Source of the DNA: Bacteroidales bacterium
Lineage (GTDB): Bacteria; Bacteroidota; Bacteroidia; Bacteroidales; VadinHA17
Assembly: GCA_003501665.1 (NCBI GenBank)
Contig: DNOQ01000004.1
Coordinates: 18,662-25,524 of the forward strand
Direction: 5' to 3'
DNA: 6,863 nucleotides
How positions within the stretch are numbered: position 1 is the first letter of the stretch; every line of letters starts with the position of its first letter. Shown in pieces: positions 1 through 6,189 of the stretch. The translations under genes were made by a program, and so were the position numbers. The notes under the pieces were generated by a model, which worked only from the letters and a program-made list of their open reading frames with translations, was not told the origin of the DNA and did not search any database.

Positions 1-1
1 G

Positions 2-265
2 ATCATTAAGAAATATCCGGGAAGGTTTGAATTATTCCATATGAAGGATATGTTTACCCATGAGGCTCCATATTTCACAACAGTGGGTGTCAATGACTTT
101 GCACCAGTCGGTGCAGGTGTTATTGATTTTAAAAGGATACTTGCTGCAAAAGATATTGCCGGTATGAAATACATGATTGTCGAGCAGGATCTCAGCAGGG
201 ATAATGATCCGTTCAGGGATATTCAGATCAGTATTACAAATCTGCAGACAAAAATTCTTGTTTAG
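2..265 (+). CDS. Sugar phosphate isomerase/epimerase-like TIM-barrel protein, C-terminal part (partial)
   Basis: Only the last 87 codons are present; the frame is open from base 2 and the gene begins outside the window. The visible part reads FELFHMKDM, then VGAGVIDFKRIL, then MIVEQD. This is the ending typical of the xylose isomerase-like TIM-barrel family (AP endonuclease 2 fold): His and Lys in F-H-x-K-D, the G-x-G-x-[IV]-D-F turn, and a late V-E-Q-D strand. In the family the late His and Glu/Asp residues help bind a divalent metal and the substrate. Members isomerise or epimerise sugars and polyols, and many Bacteroidota copies are secreted; the substrate cannot be read from this end and the N-terminus is missing. 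The gene converges on the amidohydrolase gene with only 30 bases between the two stop codons, and I see no convincing hairpin in that gap. An ATG at 41 lies inside the homologous region and should not be taken as the start. Confidence 0.82.
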   Translation: MIKKYPGRFELFHMKDMFTHEAPYFTTVGVNDFAPVGAGVIDFKRILAAKDIAGMKYMIVEQDLSRDNDPFRDIQISITNLQTKILV

Positions 266-295
266 CTAAGCAAGGTCAATTTTTGGATTTATCAG

Positions 296-1915
296 CTACT
301 GTCCATGCAAAAGCACTTTGCCTGCTTTTACTGCAGTATGTTTATTGTCATCTATTACAATTAATCCGTTTACAATAACGTAAAGGATACCCTCCGGAAA
401 GAGGGCAGGATTAATATAATCGGCTTTGTCATTTACCGTTTCCGGATTAAAGATCACTATATCTGCGACCATTCCCGGTCTTATAATTCCCCGGTCTTTA
501 AGCCCTAACTGGTTAGCCGGGCCAGAGGTCATTTTACGGACAGCTTCCTCCCAGGTCAGTAGTTTCTTATCCCTAACATAAACGCTAAGAACACGCGGAA
601 ACGTCCCGAATGATCTGGGATGGCCTGTATGATCCGGGCTGCTTATATTTCCGTCAGACCCGATCATTCCGAAGGGGCTCCTGATATAGTTTTCCAGATC
701 ATAATCTGTCATGTTATAGGAAATTATACCTGAACCGCCATTTTTCTGAATTCTGATTGCAGCATCTGCAGCATCGGTATTCCAGGCTCGGGCGAGGTCC
801 GACAGATAAGCTTTTTCCTTTAATATATAGATTGCATCGGCTCCGCCTCTCCGTAAAATATTTTCATTCATTTCCTTTATGATCTTTTCCCTGGTTTCAT
901 TTGTCTCAATCCTTTTCAGGAATGCTTTTGTCCCTCCTTCCTGAGCCCAGGCAGGGACAATTGCCCCCCATAGTCCGGTGCTTGAAGCTGTGTAAGGGTA
1001 CTGATCAAACAAAACATTTATACCTTTATGCCTCCCCTGTTCAATAATTTGGAGGACTGTATCAGACTTGTACCATACCGGTAAACCAAGGCATTTCAAA
1101 TGAGATATCTGTACGCGGATCTTCGCTTTTTCGCCTATTGTAATTGCTTCACTGACGGCCTTCGGCAGCCCGATATTGTAATTGCTTTCATCTCTGATAT
1201 GACTTACGTATATGCCCCCATATCCGGCAACGATCTTTGCAAGTTCAATAACTTCTTCAGTGGTGGCGTAATTGCCGGGGGTATAATACAATCCTGTTGA
1301 TAATCCGAAGGCTCCTGCTTTCATCGATTCTTCAACCAGGTCTTTCATTTCAGCTAATTCCCTCCTGTCAGGCGACCTGTTTGCAGATCCCATTACCTTG
1401 TTACGGACCGAATTGTGTCCGACAAGGGTTATATAATTAACACTGGGACCCGCATTTTTAACATTTTCCAGAAATTCTGATACCGGTAAAGGACTTCCTC
1501 CACAATTGCCCCCAACGATGGTTGTCAATCCCTGGCGGACCGAATTTTCAGCATCGGGAATCCTTAGTATGGTTCCATCGGAATGAGTATGAATGTCGAT
1601 AAAACCCGGAGTCACAAACATTCCGGTGGCATTTATCCTTCGCCGCGCAACACTTTTATCCAGACAGCCAATCGTTTCTATCCTGTCGTTTATTATGCCT
1701 AAATCGCCGTAATACCAGGGATTACCTGATCCATCAATGATCTTTCCATTCTCGATAATAATATCATAAGATTGCTGTTGAAAGCCCGGTGATTCTTTTT
1801 TTGCTGAAGATTGTGCATTTAAAAGAAGCAAAGCCGAAATCCCAATGGAAAAAATTATAAATAGTAACCGCTTTTTATTACGGTAGCCGGATGAATATGA
1901 AAGACAGGTTTTCAT
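296..1915 (-). CDS. Secreted N-acyl-D-amino-acid deacylase (D-aminoacylase) family amidohydrolase
   Basis: A 539-residue zinc amidohydrolase predicted to hydrolyse N-acyl-D-amino acids to a D-amino acid and a carboxylate. A basic stretch (RNKKR, about 12-16) precedes a hydrophobic segment (17-33), with a possible signal peptidase I site after SSA (36-38); there is no lipobox, so it is probably periplasmic. The small beta domain starts near 50 (IIIENGKIIDGSG) and returns at the C-terminus (ADIVIF, 484-489). Metal and catalytic candidates match the D-aminoacylase pattern: H109 and H111 in DIHTHSDG, C138 in GGNCGG (29 residues after the first His, as in the characterised Alcaligenes enzyme), H239 in VSHIRDE, H272 in SHLK, and D421 in GSDG. 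PDHTGHPRSFGTFPRVL (427-443) is also a family signature. Length is slightly above the usual 480-500 because of the leader. It lies 35 bases downstream of the racemase-like gene, probably in one transcript. The ATG at 1915 is the only Met before residue 99. The exact acyl-amino-acid substrate is unknown, and related family members act on other cyclic or acyl amides. Confidence 0.88.
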   Translation of the reverse strand: MKTCLSYSSGYRNKKRLLFIIFSIGISALLLLNAQSSAKKESPGFQQQSYDIIIENGKIIDGSGNPWYYGDLGIINDRIETIGCLDKSVARRRINATGMFVTPGFIDIHTHSDGTILRIPDAENSVRQGLTTIVGGNCGGSPLPVSEFLENVKNAGPSVNYITLVGHNSVRNKVMGSANRSPDRRELAEMKDLVEESMKAGAFGLSTGLYYTPGNYATTEEVIELAKIVAGYGGIYVSHIRDESNYNIGLPKAVSEAITIGEKAKIRVQISHLKCLGLPVWYKSDTVLQIIEQGRHKGINVLFDQYPYTASSTGLWGAIVPAWAQEGGTKAFLKRIETNETREKIIKEMNENILRRGGADAIYILKEKAYLSDLARAWNTDAADAAIRIQKNGGSGIISYNMTDYDLENYIRSPFGMIGSDGNISSPDHTGHPRSFGTFPRVLSVYVRDKKLLTWEEAVRKMTSGPANQLGLKDRGIIRPGMVADIVIFNPETVNDKADYINPALFPEGILYVIVNGLIVIDDNKHTAVKAGKVLLHGQ

Positions 1916-1950
1916 AAGAAATAGTTTATCTGGTTATATCAATTAATTTC

Positions 1951-3480
1951 TTATAATCGTTCCGCAGGTTTAAGAAATAAAGTCCTCTTATTTTCTCTTT
2001 GAAATTTAATTATCAACTCATATACTGAAGGAAGCTGTTCCTTTATCCTTGCTATAATTTCATCATTTGTATTCAGCCTGCTTACCGGTACCTGTCTGGT
2101 ATCATAAAAATGATTTTCATTTCTATTATATTTATAATCATAAGTAAACCAATTTAATGAATCGGTAATGATGGCTGAATTCAATTTATCAGGGACACTT
2201 ATGAAGAATTCACTTCTGTTGATGTCTCCCTTTTTGTTAAACAGGTCATTTTCCAGAAGATAATCGTAAACCTCTTTCGCGGTATTAATTGCAGGATCAA
2301 TCAGAATGACACTATCGGGCAGAACACTCCTGTAAATATATTTGTTATCGACCTTAACATTGTATAGTTCTCTTAATGTTGTCTTTATAAACCCTGACAG
2401 ATAAGGATAATGAGTACATCCTAAAATAAGGGTCTTCAGGGGTTTAATATTTTCCCTTGAACGAAGGTCATCAACCATCGATACCAGGTGATATTTAATG
2501 TAATTCTCAGGGCTGTTAAGCTGAAGTTCGTGGCACTGACCGTCTCTGAAATCAACAAGCAAAGAGTTGCCTGTTGTGTCGAAATTGTAAATACCCATCT
2601 GCTCTTTTCTTATTTTAAGGTTTTCACTAAAGAATGATGGTCCTTTATAATCTATCCTTGGTTTCATTGCATTTCTGTTCAGATAATTCGGCTCTTCATC
2701 AATTGCTTCAGCAATACCCTGACCTGCATACTGAAAAAAATCTAATTTACCTTTATGTCCTGTTGAGCTTTTAAGTGAAACAAACGTATTTAAATATCCG
2801 TCTGAGGCTACTGTACCAGCAGTTGCCATAACAGCAACCGTGCCATCCTCATTTTCCTTAAAAGTATCCAGTGCTCCTCGTACTCCTGCATCTATTACCC
2901 CAATGACCCTTATCCTGCTGCCTGCAGCAGAAAGCATACTTTCTATATCGGCCCTGCCATAGGCGGTTGCAGTATTACATGCAATGACTATCAGCTTTAC
3001 ACTCTTTTTACCGGTTTGATATCTCTTATCATCGGGAGACTTGTAATATTTATTTCCAGCCAGAAACAGAGCATCTCTTAAAATAAGTTCTTTCAGGAAT
3101 CCGGTCTTATTAACTTCGGCATAGTGACCATAAGGCATATTTGCCTGGTCGCCGAAATAAATAAACTCCTCTGCCCTGAAATCCGAAATCCCATCTCCGC
3201 ACTCCAAAGGCATGTGGCTTGAGTTATTATACCGGTCGAAATTTGCAAGTGCATTTAATACGGTCAATCCTCCGGTACCCGAATCAAAAATACCGATTGG
3301 CAGTGTTGATGAAATCTTATTGGCGGCTTTAAAATCGATATAATAATAATCCGACCTGTTATTTAGTGCATGATTTAAAAAAGCATTATCATAATTTACA
3401 ACTGCTTTTGTTGCAGGAAGATATTTACAGCTTCCGGATATGAGTCCCAGGCAGCAGATTAACAGCAGATATCTTTTCAT
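1951..3480 (-). CDS. Glutamate racemase (MurI)-like lipoprotein, enlarged
   Basis: A 509-residue protein with the full set of glutamate racemase motifs behind a lipoprotein signal. The leader is MKRYLLLICCLGLISGSC, with C18 as the likely lipidated residue. No acidic cluster follows C18, so the inner leaflet of the outer membrane facing the periplasm is more likely than the cell surface. Racemase motifs in order: IGIFDSGTGGLTVL (62-75, D66 and S67), FGDQANMPYG (109-118), IACNTATA (166-173, first catalytic Cys C168), VMATAGTVASDGY (217-229), LILGCTHYPYL (351-361, second catalytic Cys C355 with H357), and LIDPA (393-397). The family interconverts L- and D-glutamate without a cofactor. Typical enzymes have about 265-290 residues and are cytoplasmic; here the two cysteines are 187 apart instead of about 110, because of extra sequence near 235-330. 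There is a smaller insert near 82-104 and a C-terminal extension of about 75 residues containing WFTYDYKYNRN (444-454). The gene is 83 bases after the HAD gene and 35 before the aminoacylase. The fold is secure; activity, location and substrate are inferred. Confidence 0.85.
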   Translation of the reverse strand: MKRYLLLICCLGLISGSCKYLPATKAVVNYDNAFLNHALNNRSDYYYIDFKAANKISSTLPIGIFDSGTGGLTVLNALANFDRYNNSSHMPLECGDGISDFRAEEFIYFGDQANMPYGHYAEVNKTGFLKELILRDALFLAGNKYYKSPDDKRYQTGKKSVKLIVIACNTATAYGRADIESMLSAAGSRIRVIGVIDAGVRGALDTFKENEDGTVAVMATAGTVASDGYLNTFVSLKSSTGHKGKLDFFQYAGQGIAEAIDEEPNYLNRNAMKPRIDYKGPSFFSENLKIRKEQMGIYNFDTTGNSLLVDFRDGQCHELQLNSPENYIKYHLVSMVDDLRSRENIKPLKTLILGCTHYPYLSGFIKTTLRELYNVKVDNKYIYRSVLPDSVILIDPAINTAKEVYDYLLENDLFNKKGDINRSEFFISVPDKLNSAIITDSLNWFTYDYKYNRNENHFYDTRQVPVSRLNTNDEIIARIKEQLPSVYELIIKFQRENKRTLFLKPAERL

Positions 3481-3563
3481 TGATAACTATTTGTTAGAGA
3501 CATGTTTAAACTAATGACCCGGCAGGTGAATTTATAATTATGATATAATATGTAAATCAGCTT

Positions 3564-4163
3564 TCACCAGTCAGAGTCGTACCATGACCTGACGTCAGTA
3601 ACCATCATACCTGCATTGTGTGCTGCCTGGATACCGAGTTCAGCATCTTCGAAGACCTCAATGAACAGGGGTTCTACTTTCATTAATTCGGCGCACTTCA
3701 GGAATGTTTCGGGATCAGGTTTGAATGCATTAACATCATTGGCAGTTACGACAATGTCGAAATATTTTCTGAGATCCGTTATTTCGAGAGTGCGTTCAAC
3801 GGCTTTTCTATGGCCGCCGGTACCGACAGCCATAGGCAGTTTGCCGTAATATTTCCTTACAATATCGGTTACGGGAGTTATAGGTTTAACAAGGTGCTGA
3901 AACCGGAAAAATTCTTTCAGCTTTTCGTTCATTATCTCTTCGATTGTCACGCTGCCATTCAGCCCGCAATCATCTAATATCTCTCTGGCAATTATCCAGC
4001 CGGGGCTCCCGGTGTGTTTACGGAGAAAACCTGTATCGATGTGTGCGCCAAATCTTTCACAGGCCTTTTTCCATCCCTGAAAATGATAGGGCATCGTATC
4101 TGCAAGAGTACCGTCAAGATCAAAAATAAGCCCCCTTACTCCTTGTTGTATATCGTATTGCAT
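3564..4163 (-). CDS. HAD-superfamily sugar-phosphate phosphatase, YqaB / beta-phosphoglucomutase-like
   Basis: A 199-residue cytoplasmic HAD hydrolase with a helical C1 cap. Numbered from the ATG at 4163: motif I FDLDGTLADT (nucleophile D15, acid/base D17), cap motif GSPGWIIA near 52-59, motif II AVGTGG (T115), motif III FKPDPETF (K148), motif IV FEDAELGIQAA (E172, D173). The cap GSP-x-W motif, PMAVGTG and FEDA-x-x-GIQAA closely resemble E. coli YqaB, a phosphatase active on fructose 1-phosphate and 6-phosphogluconate. A phosphatase of small sugar phosphates is therefore likelier than a true beta-phosphoglucomutase. The frame also allows a TTG start at 4184 (206 residues). I prefer the ATG because an exact -7 promoter box overlaps that TTG, and because YqaB-type proteins start only about a dozen residues before motif I. 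The gene is 53 bases downstream of the DUF4956 gene and 83 upstream of the racemase-like gene. Nothing in it shows a functional link to either. Confidence 0.87.
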   Translation of the reverse strand: MQYDIQQGVRGLIFDLDGTLADTMPYHFQGWKKACERFGAHIDTGFLRKHTGSPGWIIAREILDDCGLNGSVTIEEIMNEKLKEFFRFQHLVKPITPVTDIVRKYYGKLPMAVGTGGHRKAVERTLEITDLRKYFDIVVTANDVNAFKPDPETFLKCAELMKVEPLFIEVFEDAELGIQAAHNAGMMVTDVRSWYDSDW

Positions 4164-4181
4164 AGATTTTAAAACAAGGCG

Positions 4182-4189
4182 CAAAAATA
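4182..4189 (-). promoter_or_regulatory. Possible Bacteroidota -7 promoter box before the HAD gene
   Basis: Read on the minus strand this is TATTTTTG, an exact match to the Bacteroidota sigma-ABfr -7 consensus TAnnTTTG, ending 18 bases before the ATG at 4163. Transcription starting a few bases downstream would leave a short leader of roughly 10-15 bases. No good -33 TTTG box lies 17-23 bases further upstream, and the gap is very A/T-rich, so a chance match is possible. If real, it gives the HAD, racemase-like and aminoacylase genes a start independent of the CotH-like/DUF4956 pair. Confidence 0.35.
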
Positions 4190-4216
4190 ATAAATTAAAT
4201 TAATTTACTGAAGTAG

Positions 4217-4855
4217 CTAAAAATCCTTACTTAATATGGTTTTGCCTTTGTCTGAATTAATATGATCTTTGAAAAATCCTTCAAGTTCGGCATTGCCCTT
4301 ATTAAGATCGATCCTGCGGATTGTTACTTTTTTGATTTCCTGCCCGGTCTGCCTGGAGAGTTCTTTCAACAACTCTTTCCGGTATTGGGGTTGAAGAAGA
4401 TCGAGCTTGTTAAATATTATTGTTACCGTTGATAAAGTGCGTTTATTCAGGAATACTTCAAGTATGATTGCAGTTATAATAATTATGGAGTTAATCACAA
4501 TTGCTCCGATAACAGGAGGTGGAATATTTGCCTGGGAATTGATAACCGAAACACCTATAACAGTAAAAATATAGGTCATATCCTTTGCAGAGAAGTTGAC
4601 TGTTCTGAACCGGAGTATAGCGAAAATGGCAAACAAACCCAGTGCCATTCCCAGCTGAATATTCACGGTTTCGAGTAATGAGCACAGCAGAAAGATTATA
4701 ATTCCAATCATGAAAAAAGAGAATACATACTCTTCTTTCCTTGTAAATCTGTAATAAATCAGGCGTATCAGCACAAAAATTACAGTCATGTTAACTCCAA
4801 ATCTGATCAGGATACTCAGCAAAGTATCTTCAAGTGCAAGCGTTTCAAATGACAT
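4217..4855 (-). CDS. DUF4956 family integral membrane protein
   Basis: A 212-residue protein of unknown biochemical function. Hydrophobic segments lie at about 14-35, 44-63, 66-82 and 113-136, probably four membrane passes, followed by a hydrophilic C-terminal domain (about 140-212) that is probably cytoplasmic. The DUF4956 signature is clear: GMALGLFAIFAILRFRT (69-85) followed by the conserved KDMTYIF (91-97). The charged residues R82, R84, K91 and D92 at the end of the third segment are the likely functional core. In other bacteria DUF4956 genes are often found beside genes for CotH-type kinase-fold proteins and VTC-type polyphosphate polymerase domains. Here a CotH-like gene lies 20 bases upstream, so the two are almost certainly cotranscribed and probably act together at the membrane; no VTC gene is visible. 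The ATG at 4855 is preceded by an A/T-rich stretch without Shine-Dalgarno. An open frame inside it at 4491-4685 is a shadow. Confidence 0.88.
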   Translation of the reverse strand: MSFETLALEDTLLSILIRFGVNMTVIFVLIRLIYYRFTRKEEYVFSFFMIGIIIFLLCSLLETVNIQLGMALGLFAIFAILRFRTVNFSAKDMTYIFTVIGVSVINSQANIPPPVIGAIVINSIIIITAIILEVFLNKRTLSTVTIIFNKLDLLQPQYRKELLKELSRQTGQEIKKVTIRRIDLNKGNAELEGFFKDHINSDKGKTILSKDF

Positions 4856-4875
4856 TTTTTATTGTTTAATAAAGC

Positions 4876-5943
4876 TTAAATCTTAATACAGTCTTTAAGT
4901 AACAGATAGACAATCGAATTTCGTTTATCAAAGGTCCTGTAAAATCCTTCAAGGTAATTGATCATTTCTTTCTTAGATCTTTCCTTAAGATAAGGGAATT
5001 CAGTAATTACCCTGTAAAGATCTTCTTTCTTTTCCCTGAATTCAGCCAGAGCCTCAATATATTGATCTTCTGTCCTGCATACGCCAAGGTATTTGCGTTC
5101 CCTGACTGATTCCAGTCCCAGGCCTTCAAAAGGAATGGCATAATTAGTGTTAACCAGGCCGGAATAATCGAAATCATAGGGTATTATGATACCGGATTCC
5201 AGCCCGCCGTATTGTCCCTGGCACATGGTCAGAGTGTTATGCCGTATCGGGACAGACCAGTCGGTATTCCCGATCATGTAATTGAAGATGGCCATCCGGT
5301 CCATCAACTGCCTCTTTATATGCATCTGGGTAACATGTGCTGTCTCAATTTCTTCCGAATGTGTCCTTCTGCCCAGAGATTCTACTGGTTCAATCAGGAA
5401 GGCGAACTCCCGTACGGGTTTGGATGCCTTGATAGTATTTATATAATTGACTCTGACCAATCTGACCCGGAAACTGTATTCGGTAAGTACATTGTACATT
5501 TTATATACCAGGAATTCCCTCAGAAGGTAATCTTCACCTCCGGCACTGCAATGGGTCACCATTTTTAGCTTATCTATTCTGCTGAACTCCATTCCGACGG
5601 TATCCTTCTTTTTAAAGTTAAGCATAAGAGGAGGGAAGTCGCAAATTGCAAGCCGGGAGATTCCCCTGGGCCTTACTTTCAACGTTTTGACTATCGAATC
5701 AGTCGCAGTTGTATGGTAGATCAATGTTGCATCAAGATATTCACTGTCATTCTTTCTTCTCCTGTAACGATTAATATCGAACAGGAGTGATATTTCTATC
5801 AGCTCATCGCTGTCAAACAGGATTATATCTTCATGAAGGGTGTCCGCGAGTGCGTATTGCATTTTCAGTGAATCAAGCTGGCTGAAAGCATCTGTGACAC
5901 TAATCCCGGAGAGCAGAACGAGGAAAATAATATGTTTTTTCAT
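4876..5943 (-). CDS. Secreted CotH-like (spore-coat kinase fold) protein
   Basis: A 355-residue exported protein. The signal peptide is MKK followed by a hydrophobic core (5-18), with cleavage probably near AFSQ (19-22). The order of motifs matches CotH-type atypical kinases, though diverged. KVRPRGISR (89-97) and PPLMLNF (104-110) correspond to the CotH R-G-N-S region. LREFLVYKMYN (141-151) is the helix after the first lobe strands. RLVRVNYIN (161-169) and FLIEP (182-186) correspond to the V-Y-x-N-G...L-x-E strand pair. FNYMIGNTDWSVPIRHN (220-236) corresponds to the catalytic loop (N226, D228, H235, N236), and PYDFDYSG (255-262, D257 and D259) stands where kinases have the metal-binding DFG. 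CotH proteins phosphorylate proteins outside the cytoplasm; whether this diverged group is active is unknown, although the acidic metal-site residues are kept. Bacteroidota genomes carry many similar proteins, usually annotated as hypothetical. It is first in the five-gene block, just upstream of the DUF4956 gene. Confidence 0.72.
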   Translation of the reverse strand: MKKHIIFLVLLSGISVTDAFSQLDSLKMQYALADTLHEDIILFDSDELIEISLLFDINRYRRRKNDSEYLDATLIYHTTATDSIVKTLKVRPRGISRLAICDFPPLMLNFKKKDTVGMEFSRIDKLKMVTHCSAGGEDYLLREFLVYKMYNVLTEYSFRVRLVRVNYINTIKASKPVREFAFLIEPVESLGRRTHSEEIETAHVTQMHIKRQLMDRMAIFNYMIGNTDWSVPIRHNTLTMCQGQYGGLESGIIIPYDFDYSGLVNTNYAIPFEGLGLESVRERKYLGVCRTEDQYIEALAEFREKKEDLYRVITEFPYLKERSKKEMINYLEGFYRTFDKRNSIVYLLLKDCIKI

Positions 5944-5986
5944 ACGAAAATAATATGACTATATCATTGTAAATTAAGTGGTTCGT

Positions 5987-6052
5987 ATGGAACCTTCATG
6001 ATTGTAAGTTATTTTCATAATCTTTTGTGCTTTTGGAACATGAAGGTTTCAT
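5987..6052. repeat. 14-bp inverted repeat with 38-base spacer in the tkt / cotH-like gap
   Basis: Bases 5987-6000 (ATGGAACCTTCATG) are complementary to 6039-6052 (CATGAAGGTTTCAT), with one G-T pair at 5990/6049. The central 10 bp, AACCTTCATG against CATGAAGGTT, are perfect. Plus-strand RNA could form the full stem; minus-strand RNA, which would be the leader of the CotH-like gene, would carry one C-A mismatch. No T-tract follows either arm, so this is not an ordinary terminator. It lies 44 bases upstream of the CotH-like start codon. A separate direct repeat, ATTGTAA-[AG]-TTA, occurs at 5966-5976 and 6001-6011. The arms could be a regulator-binding site or a leader structure, or could be chance. 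Confidence 0.5.
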
Positions 6053-6145
6053 TCAATCTAACTTTATTAATGGTGCTGACCTGAATTTCACGATCGAATT
6101 TAAGATAAAATCGGGAGAATAAAAAAGATTCTCAGTAATAAATAA

Positions 6146-6172
6146 GAAAGGCCGCTGATGAGGCGGCCTTTC
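6146..6172 (-). terminator. tkt: Intrinsic terminator of the transketolase gene
   Basis: A perfect 10-bp stem (GAAAGGCCGC at 6146-6155 against GCGGCCTTTC at 6163-6172) encloses a 7-base loop. On the minus strand it is followed by a T-rich run, TTATTTATT (6145-6137), and the hairpin begins 17 bases after the transketolase stop codon. The plus-strand side lacks a T-run, so it works for the leftward gene only. It separates transketolase from the CotH-like gene, which must therefore have its own promoter in 5944-6145. Confidence 0.9.
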
Positions 6173-6189
6173 ACGAATGATCATAATGT

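Noticed and set aside
266..295. Possible bidirectional terminator between the convergent genes, with TAGCT at 263 and AGCTA at 294
   Set aside because: Only 5 bp are complementary and they overlap the stop codons; no GC-rich stem or proper T-tract.
1100..1300. A plus-strand open frame opposite the amidohydrolase gene
   Set aside because: It lies antisense to the conserved metal-binding core of the amidohydrolase and has no recognisable motif; a shadow.
3530..3557. A/T-rich imperfect palindrome between the HAD and racemase-like genes
   Set aside because: Only the outer five or six base pairs hold; the interior mismatches, as expected by chance in A/T-rich DNA. No TAnnTTTG box was found in this gap either.
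5212..5568. A 118-codon plus-strand open frame opposite the CotH-like gene
   Set aside because: It is antisense to a gene with clear family motifs, shows no recognisable domain, and has an implausible composition rich in His, Cys and Pro.
3564..5943. A functional link between the HAD phosphatase and the CotH-like/DUF4956 pair, as a kinase/phosphatase module
   Set aside because: The HAD protein is cytoplasmic and of the small sugar-phosphate type, a likely promoter separates it from the pair, and nothing beyond adjacency supports it.
5998..6084. A 28-codon plus-strand open frame whose end (MKVSFNLTLLMVLT) looks like the start of a signal peptide
   Set aside because: It stops after 28 codons, overlaps the inverted repeat, has no continuation in another frame that I can recognise, and lacks supporting context.
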